A stretch of 39,211 bases of DNA from Purshia tridentata (GCA_003254885.1 QANT01004864.1:1-39211), one strand, 5' to 3'. Shown: positions 1-13,000, counted from the first letter of the stretch. Notes: a model not told the origin generated them from the letters alone. Made by a program: numbers and translations.

Positions 1-72
1 TGAGTTTTGAGGGTAAATCTCATTTTTTCACCCCATTCCCTCTTAGGGTATAGAATGGATTTGATAGAGGCG

Positions 73-138
73 TTATGTTAGGGTTTAACTCTGGGATTTT
101 GGGCGGAACCCAAAATTCTAGAGCTAAACCATAACATA
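73..138. repeat. Imperfect inverted repeat (31-bp arms, 4-nt loop)
   Basis: The left arm (73-103) and the reverse complement of the right arm (108-138) agree at 27 of 31 positions by hand alignment, with only four bases between them. Similarity stops abruptly outside the arms. It could be a folded-back MITE core or a chance-free hairpin; no function is visible. Confidence 0.75.
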
Positions 139-430
139 AAAGCTAACAAACCAAAGCCAATCGATTGATTGGTATAATTGAAATGTATTTACAAACCAGA
201 GTCAATCGTTCGTTTGGTACAGTTAAATCCCATAATTAATTATAGGATAATATGATAATATTAATTAGGATATATAATATAATATAATAATATTAAAGTA
301 ATATACAATTAGAATAATATTATGATAATATTAGGATAATATTATGATAATAGTAGGATAATATTAAGATTTACATATCATTAGTTTTAGGATAATATTT
401 TACATTATTTAAATATATTAAAAATATCTG

Positions 431-518
431 AATAATATTTTTGAACTTTAGTAAAAAAAAAAGTATTAAGGTATTAGTCTAAGAGAAGAGGAAAAATTGA
501 ACCGGACTATAAATCACC
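431..518. repeat. Dispersed repeat, copy A
   Basis: About 88 bp that match 30717-30807 in the same orientation, including the shared core AGTATTAAG followed by ATTAGTCTAAGAGAAGAG. Differences are short poly-A length changes and scattered substitutions. It is probably a fragment of an interspersed element; no terminal repeat or coding capacity is visible. Confidence 0.7.
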
Positions 519-1447
519 CAAAAAAAAAAAGAGAAGATAATGGATATCAGCCCATGGGCCCTTATCTGGTGTGGAAATAACTTGCGATCAGCCCAATGCT
601 AAATCCCGTGGCTTTGCGATTGCATGCCAGAAAATGCAAGGGGAATTCACACAAATATTTGGCATATGACAAATTAATGTGAGTTTCTCCTTGATTTATC
701 TCATTTGTATTATGTTTTTTACTATGTGCAACATTTTATGATTCACTTAATTATCCCTAATTACAATGTACAAAAATTGAGAAATGTAGGAGCTAGCAAT
801 TCACGTACATGTGTTGCATGTCAAAGAAATTGATAGTCTCCCTCCACTCCAAGATTGTCTTGAGTCTTAACTGATGTCTTTCTCAACTTCGATCAACTAC
901 TACCGACCATTTTGAATTAACTTATTTTGGCATACATATTTTTTTACTTTTGAGCTTTAAAATATATTTGTAGTTTTAGATTAATTTCAATATATTTAAT
1001 ATATGCTTGAGATTGATATGAGAAGATCGATATGTAGTAGATAAAAGAAGTATAGAACTTAATTAATGTTAAAATAATCATAGTGAATAAATTCCAAAGA
1101 CCCACTCGTGTCTTCATAGATGCATTATACATGCTAGCACGTACCAAACCCTTTCATTGTCTGGTATCTCTTTTTGTATTTAAATTATATTTAATTTCTA
1201 TAAGGTTTATTAGGCTTTATTGGTAAGTATAGTTTAGGGGGTTTATGACTTATCATTTAAGATATAGAATATATTGTCATGCATTTTGGGGTTTATAGTT
1301 TTGAGTTTAGCTCCCCATTAAGTAAATTCTAAACCACAAACGACCAATGAGAGATTTCCAAAAAATAAGTAAAAAAACAATCTTAGAAGTATAATTATGT
1401 CATAATTTGTTTGGTAAAAGAGCAAAAATAAGCAGAAAAAAATGCGA

Positions 1448-1887
1448 AAAAAAATGTCGAAGAAATGACCTTTATAATCTTAGCCCAGGTTCGTCTAGAA
1501 ACTGGGCCTGGATGAGGCCCAATAGTTCTGTTAATTTGTCAAACCCAAACATAAGGCCCATATGAAAGCGAGGGTTTTACTAGCAAAAAAGAGAGTACCT
1601 ATATAAACAGATCAGAGTCATCTTCTCCACTTGGAAACCCTACTCTTCGGCCGCAGCTAAAAAAAAAAAAAGGTCGAAGAAATGACCTTTATAATCTTAG
1701 CCCAGGTTCTTCTAGAAACTGGGCCTCAACCTGGGCCCTGATGAGGCCCAATAGTTCTGTTAATCTGTCAAACCCAAACGATAGGCCCATATGAAAGCAA
1801 GGGTTTTACTAGCAAAAAAGAGAGTACCTATATAAACAAATCAGAGTCATCTTCTCCACTTGGAAACCCTACTCTTCGGCCGCAGCT
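1448..1887 (+). promoter_or_regulatory. Tandemly duplicated RPL23A promoter and leader
   Basis: Two copies (about 1448-1658 and 1665-1887) are separated by poly-A. Each carries TGGGCC/GGCCCA site II elements, a TATATAAA box (1600-1607 and 1829-1836) and an AAACCCTA telo-box about 30 bp further on, the usual signature of plant ribosomal protein promoters. The period is 217 bp before, and 229 bp after, a 12-bp insertion in copy 2 that adds another TGGGCC. Copy 2 leads directly into the leader exon that ends at the 5'-UTR intron donor at 1901, so copy 2 is probably the main promoter and copy 1 a spare start site. Confidence 0.8.
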
Positions 1888-1900
1888 GCTTCGTCGTCAG

Positions 1901-2478
1901 GTACTTCTTCGAAACTCCCTCTCTTTCGCGCTGTCTATGAACCTTACCACAACTTTATATGCAATAGTTTCATTGATTTAGCTTATTTCTGAAACTCAAC
2001 TTAGACATTTACTTGGTCTCTGAATTGAGCCTCTATTTTTCTGGTTATCGTATTTGTGCATGATATTATTGAAAAAATGGTTTCCGAATTTAAAATACCA
2101 CCTTTTTGAATGAAAAATAAATCATTGTATTTTCGTATCAATTTTCTTATTGACAAAAAATCACGGTGATTATTATGCGTAGTCATTTTTTTTTTGCTTT
2201 TTTTTCCCTTTTTTCATACGCTTTGCATTACTATTTTTCTGGTTATCGTATTTGTGCATGATATTGTTGAAAAAATGGTTTCCGAATTTAAAATCCCAAC
2301 TTTTTCAATGAAAAATAAATCATTGTATTTTCGTATCATTTTTCCTATAGCCAAAAAAATCACGGTGATTATTATGCTATTCTTTTTTTTTTTGCTCTAT
2401 TTTCGTTTTTCTTATACGCTTCGCATTGACTGAGGCTTTCCTGATTTCTATTCTCATTGGTTACGGGTTTCTTGTCAG
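1901..2478 (+). other. RPL23A 5'-UTR intron, with internal tandem duplication
   Basis: The leader ends in TCGTCGTCAG at 1900, followed by GTACTT, and resumes after TTGTCAG at 2478, 30 bp before the ATG. Inside, a unit of about 198 bp is repeated (2033-2230 and 2231-2431), each copy starting CTATTTTTCTGGTTATCG and ending in a T-rich tract with CATACGCTT or TATACGCTT. Long T-rich leader introns are common in plant ribosomal protein genes and often raise expression. The splice sites are inferred from sequence only. Confidence 0.7.
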
Positions 2479-2508
2479 GTTGGATTGTTTAACGTAGAGC
2501 TTAGAGCA

Positions 2509-3775
<1,267 letters not shown>

Positions 3776-4422
3776 CTTTTTATCTGTAACCAGTGATTTC
3801 TTGATTTCATTCTTACTATGAAATTTTTGTTAGAATTACTGCACTGTTTTAGAACTCCTGTTTTAGTTATGTTTTCTTAATTAAAAGTTGGAACTATTTT
3901 GGCAATGGAATGCAATTAATTTTTAGTACTTTGCAATGCGTTAATAATTTCTGAGAATTTGGTTGGTTTATGGCATCAATGACTCTCAGTAACCCAAGTC
4001 AAAAGTGTAGGATCTCTTGGGCATCAAATGTGAAAGATTATGGGTTAAGGGCATTCAAAACTGCTTATTTTCATTAATAGATATTCCTGGATAAACGATT
4101 ATGTTTGTTCAATCTCCCCCATCTTCTCCCGAAAAAAAATTTTAATAATAAAAAAAAAATTTAGTATAATACAAAAGAAAACAAAAGAAATAGAGCTTGG
4201 CCTCTTATCAGTATGATAAACAATGGTGTTTTGCAGTCTGAACGCGAGCCGCTCACCATCTTCTCCCGAAAAAAAATTTTAATAAAAAAAAAAAAATTTA
4301 GTATAATACAAAAAAAAACAAAAGAAATAGAGCTTGGCCTCTTATCAGTATGATACACAATGGTGTTTTGCAGTCTGAACGCGAGCCGCTCCTAATCAAA
4401 TTTGGAAGCAATGAACTCAATA
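3776..4422. other. RPL23A-PPL1 convergent intergenic region
   Basis: Gap between two genes transcribed toward each other. It must contain both 3' UTRs. Apart from the 137-bp tandem duplication at 4121-4393 I see no gene or RNA feature; short open frames here are artefacts of the A-rich duplicated unit. Confidence 0.6.
4121..4393. repeat. 137-bp tandem duplication
   Basis: Unit 1 (4121-4257) and unit 2 (4258-4393) both begin ATCTTCTCCCGAAAAAAA and end CTGAACGCGAGCCGCTC. Differences are in poly-A lengths and one or two substitutions, suggesting a recent event. It starts about 30 bp downstream of the PPL1 stop and probably lies in, or next to, the PPL1 3' UTR. Confidence 0.9.
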
Positions 4423-6585
4423 TCAGACTTTAAATATTTTGAAGGAATCAACCACGGTGTTTAATTTGTCTTTCATCTTCCCCCACCTTCTTTCATTGGC
4501 CCCTGTGGTCAAAGTGTAGAACTTACCTGCAATGGGCAATGCAGGTCATAACCAAGATTAACACTGATGCTTACAAAACTGTCAAAATATCATATCATGA
4601 ATAGCCATGATTCAAAAGCCAGTGGAATAGGATAGCAGAAGCCAATCCCAGTTGCATACCATTGCCAATAGATATTGTGCTGAGAGCGTGGCGAGTATAA
4701 TTTGGAGCCTTGGCAACAAACTCAAAAGTGTAATATGTTCTCCCATCAACCTCGTGCTGTAACCATAGATACAAAAGCAATTAATCAGCATTGAATAGTG
4801 TCCTACACATCTAACATAGAATCAAAGCTAAGAATAGATTCAAATACCATATATAAAGTAGATAATGCACACTGTTTTATGCTACCCTGATCAGCAAATT
4901 ATTGCAGCATTGAAAAAGAGAAGTCTCTCCAGCAAATTTCAACATGATTATGTGTAATTAAATTAACTCATGAACTTGGCAGTCATAATGGCTTCATCTA
5001 ACTTATTGTGAGTTGGGTTGATTTAGATTTATGTTGAATTCCTAGGCTGTTGCATCACGAATTTGCTATACTGCATATATGAAGAAATTTGAATTGTTGT
5101 AACTAGTTGATTGCTTCACCTTACTGAAGGCATCAAAAGTTTAACACATTATGCTACAAAGAAAAATAAATTAGGGATCAAACCTCTTTTGCCTCAATTA
5201 GCTTTGTTTTCTGGGTAGGAGGAGCTAAGACCTTCTTAATTAAAGTTTCAGCCACCTGTTAGATCAATAAGTATATGAGTGAGTGACAGTACCCTTATTA
5301 GGCTATTAGCCACCAAAAGGCCTAAGAAAATTGTAAGTAGAAAATGATATCAACATCTGGGATTCGGGATTATGTTAAATGCACCACACTAGTTGCACAA
5401 ATCTTATAGCTTACCTCTTGTGGGGACCCAAATTCCTTAATGTCTTGCTTGACGGTTGGGAACACGGTAACACTTGCAGTCTCTAATGGCTCAATCACAT
5501 CCTTAAATACCTTGTCTTGGCCTTCAATGGTTACTTCCTGAACACTCCCCAGACACACATAAAAAACCCATTAAAGAACTGTCCATAACTTTAAGTGTGA
5601 TAATAAAGGATCAATCATCACAAAGGCAGAGGCATAAGGCACAGATAAAACACAGAAGCTCTCACCTGCCACCCAAAGGGATAGACGAATTCGTATCCGT
5701 CTGTCTTGTCCGTGACGGGCAGAAATCCCTTTTTGTTTTCTGCAGCAACTGAGCCATATCAAAGGTGTTCTTTTAGGATATCACTCATCATTAATCAAGG
5801 AAAGCATCTCACTGCACATATAGTGCACTTTGTTTCTACATTGCTACTTGAACACTATCTAATATGTGGTATGAAATTCTAGACTACTACAAGAAAGCTA
5901 GAATTCAAAGGAGAACATCCACAGAACAATTTTAAATTGTTAAAAGCTCCTTACATGATACAGAATGTTGGTTCATGAGAGCAACCCAAGAAGCCATTGT
6001 CCCTGCAGCTAGCACTTGGCGTCTCCCAGGTCTATCTGCCAAAGATAAACATAAAATTAGATGGAAATTTTGAAAAGAAATATAATGTGGCAGCCAATAT
6101 CAATATCAAAATAGTACAGTAGCCAAAATTGTGCCCAAAAGTGAAAATTTTGTTACTTTTACTTTCTATGCAATAGGGTGTGTTAAAGCCAATGATAAAA
6201 GACCAGCAGTAATGGAGGATTGGTTACAAAGGACAATAATGTATATTGTATAACAATGCAAATTGAATTCCACAAAGATGGGTAGAAAGCAAGAGGGACC
6301 TTGAGAAGGAGAGCATGTTGAAGACGCTAGAGCTTGCTCTGCTTTTACTAAAAACGACATGCTTCTTCTACAGCAATGGAAGGTGCTAATTTGCTTATGT
6401 ACCTGATGCCAAAAAACCCAATTTTAAGCAAACCAAAAATTTGAGGAAAAAGCACACTGAATTTTATAAAGCTAAAACAGAAAAGAGAGATACAGTTGGA
6501 GAGGAAGAGAGGGATTGAGAACCTTAGTGAAAGAGTTGAGAACAAGGGTCCTGTGAAGCGAGGGTGAGTTCTGCAGTGTCGCCAT
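4423..6585 (-). CDS. PPL1: PsbP-like protein 1, chloroplast thylakoid lumen
   Basis: Lumenal PsbP-family protein; Arabidopsis PPL1 is needed for efficient repair of photodamaged photosystem II. Eight exons in transcript order: 6585-6523, 6402-6300, 6035-5955, 5748-5666, 5537-5415, 5255-5184, 4756-4660 and 4526-4423, encoding 241 residues. Residues 1 to about 60 form a chloroplast transit peptide containing SMSFLVKAEQ. A twin-arginine segment (RPGRRQVLAAG), a short hydrophobic stretch and SFAAENKKG follow, a bipartite lumen signal probably cut before Glu in AAE. The mature PsbP domain contains GYEFVYPFGWQ, EVTIEGQDKVFKDVIEPLE, DGRTYYTFEF and TTGANERRWGKMKDKL. The acceptor at 5749 was preferred to the nearby CTGCAG because the latter would create a stop. 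The donor after exon 2 (G|GTCCCT) is weak but the frame and homology support it. PNSL1 at 18294-20075 is its paralogue. Confidence 0.94.
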
Positions 6586-7791
6586 TGTTGGTGCCTTTTT
6601 GTGTTTGAGAGTGAAGCAGCAACAAAGAGTAGTCTGGTGTGTGTGTGTGGATTCTTGTGCTGATCACCTTATCTTTTTCCTTCTTTTTTGTTTGGACGAC
6701 TTATCCGTTATACTCGTTGTGGGTCGTTGTTCGTTAGGCCTTTTCTTGCCGCATCAAATAAAATGTTAGTTAATGTCATTTTTGCTGTTAAAACTATTCT
6801 ATTTATATCAATTTCCTCTTTAGACCTCTAATTTATAAAATTAGAATTCTAACCTTTTTAGTTTTGTCAATTGAAGATTTTTTCGTCAATTTATATATTT
6901 TCATTTAAATTTCTGTTTTCATAACACTATATGCTAATAATATGGGGTTCTTTTTTGAGCAAAATGGTCATTTCTATTTAGATTTTACCATTTTTTCCTT
7001 TTTAATTCCTACTAAATTTAAATAAAAAATATGTAAATTGAAAATGTCAAAATTTTTAATTTTCTAAATTAAAAGTTTGAAAAGCAAATTAATGCAAATA
7101 TAATAGTCTAGGAAGCAAAATAAAATTCCTCATATAAGTTGAAAAACAACTTTTATTTTTAGTGTTGATAAAATACATTGCATAAAGATTAAAACACGGT
7201 GAAAAAACACTCATGCCATACAAATAAAATTTTGAAAAATAAATGGTATAAGTAATGTTTTTATGTAACGGGTATATACATACATTTTAAGTTTGTTTAT
7301 CATAGAGTATATTCGTAAAGACTCATTTGTAGTAGTAAAATTCATCTCTTAAAGCTACTTTTTCTCAACGAAATTTAGATTCATATTGTTAATTTTCTTG
7401 ATCTTCTCTTTTAAATATTAAGGTTAAAATTGTTTGATAAAGTACCTCAAAGAGGTAGTTCCTAAGCTACGAACTATAGTCTTTTTTTTTTTGCAGGTAG
7501 ATAATAGTATATTCCTTTGTGTGATATGGTTGTCGGTTGTGGGTTGTGATTCTTGAATTATGACTACACCATCCCACATGATTTCTTCTGCAAGGTAGGA
7601 CTAGGAACCTTATCATTGCTCTTTTTCATCATGTATTGGGATGTCTCTTGGCCCATGTAAATGATGCCCATCTTTTTTTCTTTTTTTTCTCTCCAGTAAA
7701 AATGTTCAAAAAGGTAAGTTATCTTTCACATTTTTCTTTTGACATTATTGTCACACGGTTGCAACAAAATTCTAAACATGTGACCTATAAA

Positions 7792-7814
7792 TTATATATA
7801 TATATATATATATA
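7792..7814. repeat. (TA)n microsatellite
   Basis: An uninterrupted alternating TA run of about 23 bp in AT-rich intergenic DNA. It is likely to be length-polymorphic. Confidence 0.85.
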
Positions 7815-8460
7815 ACTTATATCAGTCTCAGAATCATGTTGTAGTGATTATGATTGATGTTCCATAAAATCAGTATATATGCTTAATTTATCAAGTCAAT
7901 AATGTGATAGCTTTAGACTTGTAGTCTATTACTATTTTAAAAACATATAAAAACTTGTCGTTCTACAACGATTTTTAGCAAATAGATTATTTATTTCTCA
8001 TCAAATTCTTTTAAATGCCCATTATGGTAAAAAGTCTTTCTACAACGATTTTTGGCATTTAAGAATCATAAAACTATGTTTTCATCATGACTGCGCAACA
8101 ACAAATGGTAATAAAAATGCTTTTATCATAACTTAGTTTGATTAGGTAACCAAATTGTAGGTTTTTGTTGTCGGGATTCTTGTCAATTACAAATAAGCTG
8201 AACAGCAAATCAAGGTGATATATAAGCAAAGCAACTCGATTAATCTAATTAAGTGGTGCTTGGTGGTTCGCACCCCTTTCCACCTAGATTAAATTGTATA
8301 TTATTAATTACCTACAAGTTTTAACTTTTAAGGCATACAACTTTACCCTTATTTTGAAAAGAAAAATGAAAATACTAAATGTTCAACATTAATAGGAGGA
8401 GAATAAAAGTCTAGTGATGGGAGACCAAGTCTTGGATCTCTGAATTTTTAAGGCTTTAAG

Positions 8461-8655
8461 GCCACGTTTAATTTGGTATATGATTGTATAGTATTGAATA
8501 GCTTTTGAGGTATTTTATTTAATCGAGTGTGGAATATATATTAAAACAGACCATTGTATAATGTTATTGGATAATTAAATAATACAAAATGACACCAAAC
8601 ATATAATTTCGATATTTTGTCCAATCAAAAGTATTATTCAGCATGTCAAACATGG
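8461..8655. mobile_element. Possible MITE relic with short inverted ends
   Basis: The left end reads GCCACGTTTAA and the right end TCAAACATGGC; the second is close to the reverse complement of the first. About 195 bp of non-coding, AT-rich DNA lies between. Many plant hAT-like MITEs have GGCC-CGTTTGG-type termini. I could not find a convincing 8-bp target duplication, so this may be decayed or coincidental. Confidence 0.35.
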
Positions 8656-9141
8656 CATCAATACTATAACGTCTATGTCACTAAAATTACAAATTCTCAT
8701 AAATTGAATTTTTATATTTAACCAAAAACCATAACCACAAGTAAAAAATATGCATAAAATTGTAATAATACAAGGGATCTTGAAATTTTAGAACACCGAA
8801 CTTGTGAACTACAAGGCAAGGAACTTTTTCATAAGCAACAATATTAATGTCTTATGGAATATTAAAACGTGTATTAACATATAATCCTTGTTTTTTTTTT
8901 TCATGAGCAGGTATTTCCCTTGTAATGAATTGAACAAATAATTGTATAAAAATTACATTACATTATTGAAAAAAGAGGAATAACAGCTTGGCAACATAAC
9001 TACAATAAACAATCGATACTAAAGCATAATATGCAAATGAAAAAGAATGAGGAGAACAGAGGAAATGCACTGGCACAAATAAAAGGTCTCACACCCCATG
9101 CACCAAAAACAAAACTCAAAGAAGTTTTATTAAATATCACA

Positions 9142-9582
9142 AAGAAAAATATTCAATTTAAATATACGAAAAGGCAACTAACCTCCCCGGTTCATAGCAC
9201 AGAAACCAACACGTGTCAGCCTCCCACAACCCAGCCCTGAGGACTAAAACGTAAATTACGAAACTCATACACAGCTGTTCACACATTTACCAACACAATC
9301 ATTCCCTGTAAAATTACGTAAGTACCCCCGGTACATAACCCAGGTGATTCAATTTTTTTTTTTTTTTTTTGGCCAAGAAGAAAAATATTCAATTTAAATA
9401 TACGAAAAGGCAACTAACCTCCCCGGTTCATAGCACAGATACCAACACGTGTCAGCCTCCCACAACCCAGCCCTGAGGACTAAAACGTAAATTATGAACC
9501 TCATACACAGCTGTTCACACATTTACCAACACAATCATTCCCTGTAAAATTACGTAAGTACCCCCGGGACATAACCCAGGTG
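9142..9582 (+). promoter_or_regulatory. Duplicated ABCB upstream region with G-boxes
   Basis: Copies at 9142-9346 and 9378-9582 repeat with an exact 236-bp period, separated by GATTCAA, a T tract and GGCCAAG. Each copy contains CACGTG (9210-9215 and 9446-9451) in the context CCAACACGTGTCAGC, a strong G-box/ABRE-like bZIP or bHLH site. The second copy ends about 480 bp upstream of the ABCB start codon. Regulation by light or abscisic acid is possible but not shown. Confidence 0.7.
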
Positions 9583-10064
9583 CGCGGTCGCGCGCAACAA
9601 TCCTCTAAAACGCATCGCCGGCGTTTGACCGTTAATCGAAATAGAAAAACAGAGAAAAAGAAAAAGAATTTTCTGACTTTCTGATTTTCGTTAAATTTTG
9701 TTTGTATTTTTTTTTTAGGCTCAGTGTTTGTGTGTGTGACAGTGGGTGCGGGTGGGAGTCAATATTTTGCTCCTGCTTTGTCTTTCTCCGCCTTGTTTGA
9801 CCCAGTCCCCAACCATCACCCCCATCCCTCCACGACTCCTTCTTCTTCTTCTTCGTCATCGTCCCTTCTTCTCCTTCTGCTTTTTTCGAAAAGCAAAAAC
9901 ACCCAAATCACAGAAAAGCAGAAGCATTCAATTTTCTTACGCTAAATTTAGCTCAGATCCGCTAAATTTAGAGGGACTGATAGACAAATAGAATTAGGTA
10001 GGGTTTAGGGAGGGAGAGAGGGAGGGAGGGAGGGAGATTAGGGCAGTAACGTAATTTCGCCAAG
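9583..10064 (+). promoter_or_regulatory. ABCB proximal promoter and 5' leader
   Basis: GC-richer sequence (GCGCGGTCGCGCGC near 9583) leads into a pyrimidine-rich stretch with CTT repeats around 9838-9855 and a GGGA/GAGA run at about 10010-10036 just before the start. This is typical of a long plant 5' UTR. I see no confident TATA box. Open frames in the CTT-repeat stretch are low-complexity artefacts. Confidence 0.45.
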
Positions 10065-13000
10065 ATGATGATCTCTCGGGGGCTGTTCGGATGGTCCCCC
10101 CCGCACGTACAGCCCTTGACGCCGGTCTCCGAGGTCTCCGAGCCGCCCGAGTCTCCGTCGCCGTACCTCGACGCCAGCGTCGACACGTCAGCTCAGCCCG
10201 TCGAGCAGGAGGAGGAAATGGAGGAGCTTGAGGAGATCGAACCGCCGCCTGCCGCTGTTCCGTTCTCGCGGCTCTTCACCTGCGCCGACCGCCTCGATTG
10301 GGTTCTCATGGCTGTTGGATCGCTCGCCGCCGCCGCTCACGGGACGGCTCTCGTCGTGTACTTGCACTACTTTGCTAAGATCATTCAGATACTCTGGATC
10401 GACCGCAATCCTCAGGGCGAGCCTCCGCCGCATTTGTCTGACGACCAGTTCCAGAGGTTTATGGATGTGAGTTCTTCTCGTTTTCTCGAAACGCTAGCTT
10501 CTGTTTGTTTGTTTGCGTTTTGGAAAGAAATTGAAATTGTGTTTTTAGGTGGATTTTGTGTTAGGTTTAGCTGGAAGTTGCTGATTTAAGTGCGGAATAC
10601 AGTATTCGATTAGGTTGAGCTGGAAATGACCTGGTTTAAGTTTGGGATAAAGTATTCAGAATTAATTGCTTTAGGTTTAGCAGTGGCTGAATGCTGTTGG
10701 AGTTGTCATGTGGAGAAAATTTGCATTCTTTTGTAATCTGGTTTTTTGTTCTATTTGGGTTTAGCATTAGAGATAGCAATTTCATTGTGTGTTATTTATG
10801 GAGCTTTATTTTGTTTGCTTATTGGGAGTTTGACGTTATTGTTCTTTTTAAAATTTCCCCCATTGTGAGTGAGAATCTGTGTTTGCTGATTATTTTACCA
10901 TGTGGAACTCATGTTGGGTCTACAATCTATGGATTAAATCATTCTTCAGTAGATTCTAACTAAATGAACTAAGATTCTGTATAATCATGATTATAGCTAG
11001 TGAAATTCTATTTAGATGCGACTCCTCTTATTTGGTAAGGAATGATGGTTATGTAATAGTTGTTTTGAAATCATCTTAAGAGTAAGGGGAGATCGCATAT
11101 GAGTCTTTATCCATTAATAAGGTTTACAGCTGACAAATATTCATAAGCAAGTGTTACTTTGGTATGTATGGACTGTTGCTTTGCTGAGCTATAATTGGTT
11201 TACTCCTGATGTCTTTTTCCCAATCTACTGGCACACTGCATTACTGATAATAGCTTAATTCTAGAAAATATATAATTCATTTTTGAAGATGTGGTGGTAA
11301 TCTGATTAGCCTATTAATGCTTGACAAATAATGAGCAAGCTGTAGCATATAATATATCTATTTATTTTTGGTTTGACGATTGGGGGATAGGGGGAAAACC
11401 ACTTGGACCAAGCATTTGATGATGTGAGGTTAGGTCATTTCAGAGATTGGATAAGCTGTTAGTGGCTTCCTAACTGTGTTTATTTGTCAATGGAAGGGTT
11501 GTGCTGGGTAAAAGAAAATATAAAAGAGTGTCCATAGTGAAAAAGTGTGTACTTGAAACAGGCAGCTTCTGAATTGTATTGAGGCTTAAATACCTCCTTG
11601 TTTGTATCACTACCAAGGGCCTTTTCTTCTCTTTCTGGGACATTTTTGCTTTCATTATTATGCTATATTTTCAATGAGTATCTATATGTGAAATGGAAGT
11701 TGAAGGTATACGTACATATTCAATAACTGTTTTATTGTCTGCTTCTGCCTGCAGCTTGCTTTATCCATCATTTATATTGCTGTGGGTGTTTTCGCTGCTG
11801 GTTGGATTGGTAAGTTGATTTTTCATTAGAAGAATTTATCATTATTGCATTTATGTCATCACAGAAGATGATTGTTTTCCTACATTTGTACTAACTTTTT
11901 GTATGTAATAGAGGTCTCATGCTGGATTCTGACGGGAGAACGACAGACTGCTGTCATCAGGTCAAGATATGTCCAAGTATTACTTAACCAGGATATGAGT
12001 TTTTTTGATACATATGGGAACAATGGGGACATTGTGAGCCAAGTATTGAGTGATGTGCTTCTCATTCAGTCTGCTCTTAGTGAAAAAGTACGTTCAAAAT
12101 ATTTTGCCTCATTTCCTCCCCCCCTTGAAACACACACACGCACACACACACACAACTTCTTTTCCTTCGAGAAACTCCTCCTATGTGATCTCTTTGTGCA
12201 TGTGTTTTGTCTAATCCTTTTCTTGCCCTTTGATAATGCAGGTTGGAAACTATATTCATAACATGGCTACATTTTTCAGTGGTCTCATTATTGGATTCAT
12301 TAACTGTTGGCAGATTGCAGCTATAACATTAGCCACTGGTCCTTTTATTGTTGCTGCTGGAGGAATATCAAATATATTTCTCCAAAGGCTTGCTGAGAAT
12401 ATTCAAGATGCATATGCTGAAGCAGCTAGCATTGCTGAACAGGTTTATTATTATTTTATATAAAAATTTCCATCTTACCCAACACCCACAGAACGAAATA
12501 GAATTCATTGGCCCCCATTTTTGTCATTCATATTATCATATACCCGTTGCATATAGTGACACAACTTGCTTTTAAGTATCGGCTTAAGTGTCAGGTTGAT
12601 AGTATAATTTTACTGAGAGTCTTGGATCTGTTTTGGTGAAGTGTTTAAAGCCATTGTTTTTTCACACATCCATTCCTCTCTATTATGCAGGCAGTCTCTG
12701 AAATTAGGACGCTTTATGCATTTACAAATGAAACATTAGCCAAGTATTCTTATGCAACATCACTACAAGCAACTCTCAGATATGGTATATTGATAAGTCT
12801 GGTGCAAGGACTTGGACTTGGATTTACATATGGGCTTGCCATTTGTTCATGTGCCTTGCAACTCTGGGTTGGAAGGTTCCTGGTTACTCATGGACACGCT
12901 CATGGTGGTGAAATTATAACAGCCCTATTTGCTGTAATATTAAGTGGCCTGTAAGCATCTTTTTTATTTCATTTATTATCATTATTGTTCTTGTTGGGAT

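Larger units (their letters stand above)
1..1445. other. AT-rich intergenic region upstream of RPL23A
   Basis: I see no supportable gene here; open frames are short and AT-rich. The stretch holds an imperfect hairpin (73-138), a loose 45-bp direct repeat (about 146-190 and 191-235), a run of ATAATATT-type low-complexity DNA (about 240-440), and a segment at 431-518 that recurs near 30717-30807. Reported as non-coding, probably containing degraded mobile DNA. Confidence 0.6.
6586..9141. other. Divergent intergenic region between PPL1 and the ABCB gene
   Basis: The first hundred or so bases hold the PPL1 leader and promoter on the minus strand. The remainder is AT-rich with no supportable gene. 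It contains a TA dinucleotide run (about 7792-7814), a pair of CTACAACGATTTTT motifs 77 bp apart (7963 and 8040) that look like transposon subterminal repeats, and a possible MITE relic at 8461-8655. Confidence 0.55.

Noticed and set aside
4595-4659. Read-through of the PPL1 penultimate exon into a different C-terminus
   Set aside because: A GTATGC donor at 4659 and the exon at 4423-4526 restore the conserved KFYTLTTGANERRW ending.
5740-5747. CTGCAG acceptor for PPL1 exon 4
   Set aside because: Using it would create a TAA at the junction; the CTCAG acceptor 9 bp upstream gives SFAAENKKG, as expected for the lumen cleavage region.
7963-8055. CACTA-type transposon suggested by CTACAACGATTTTT repeats
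   Set aside because: Only two motif copies are present and no CACTA termini, transposase or target duplication is visible.
9031-9240. Small open frame upstream of the ABCB gene
   Set aside because: It overlaps the first copy of the duplicated promoter, has no recognisable protein features, and is not kept open in the second copy.
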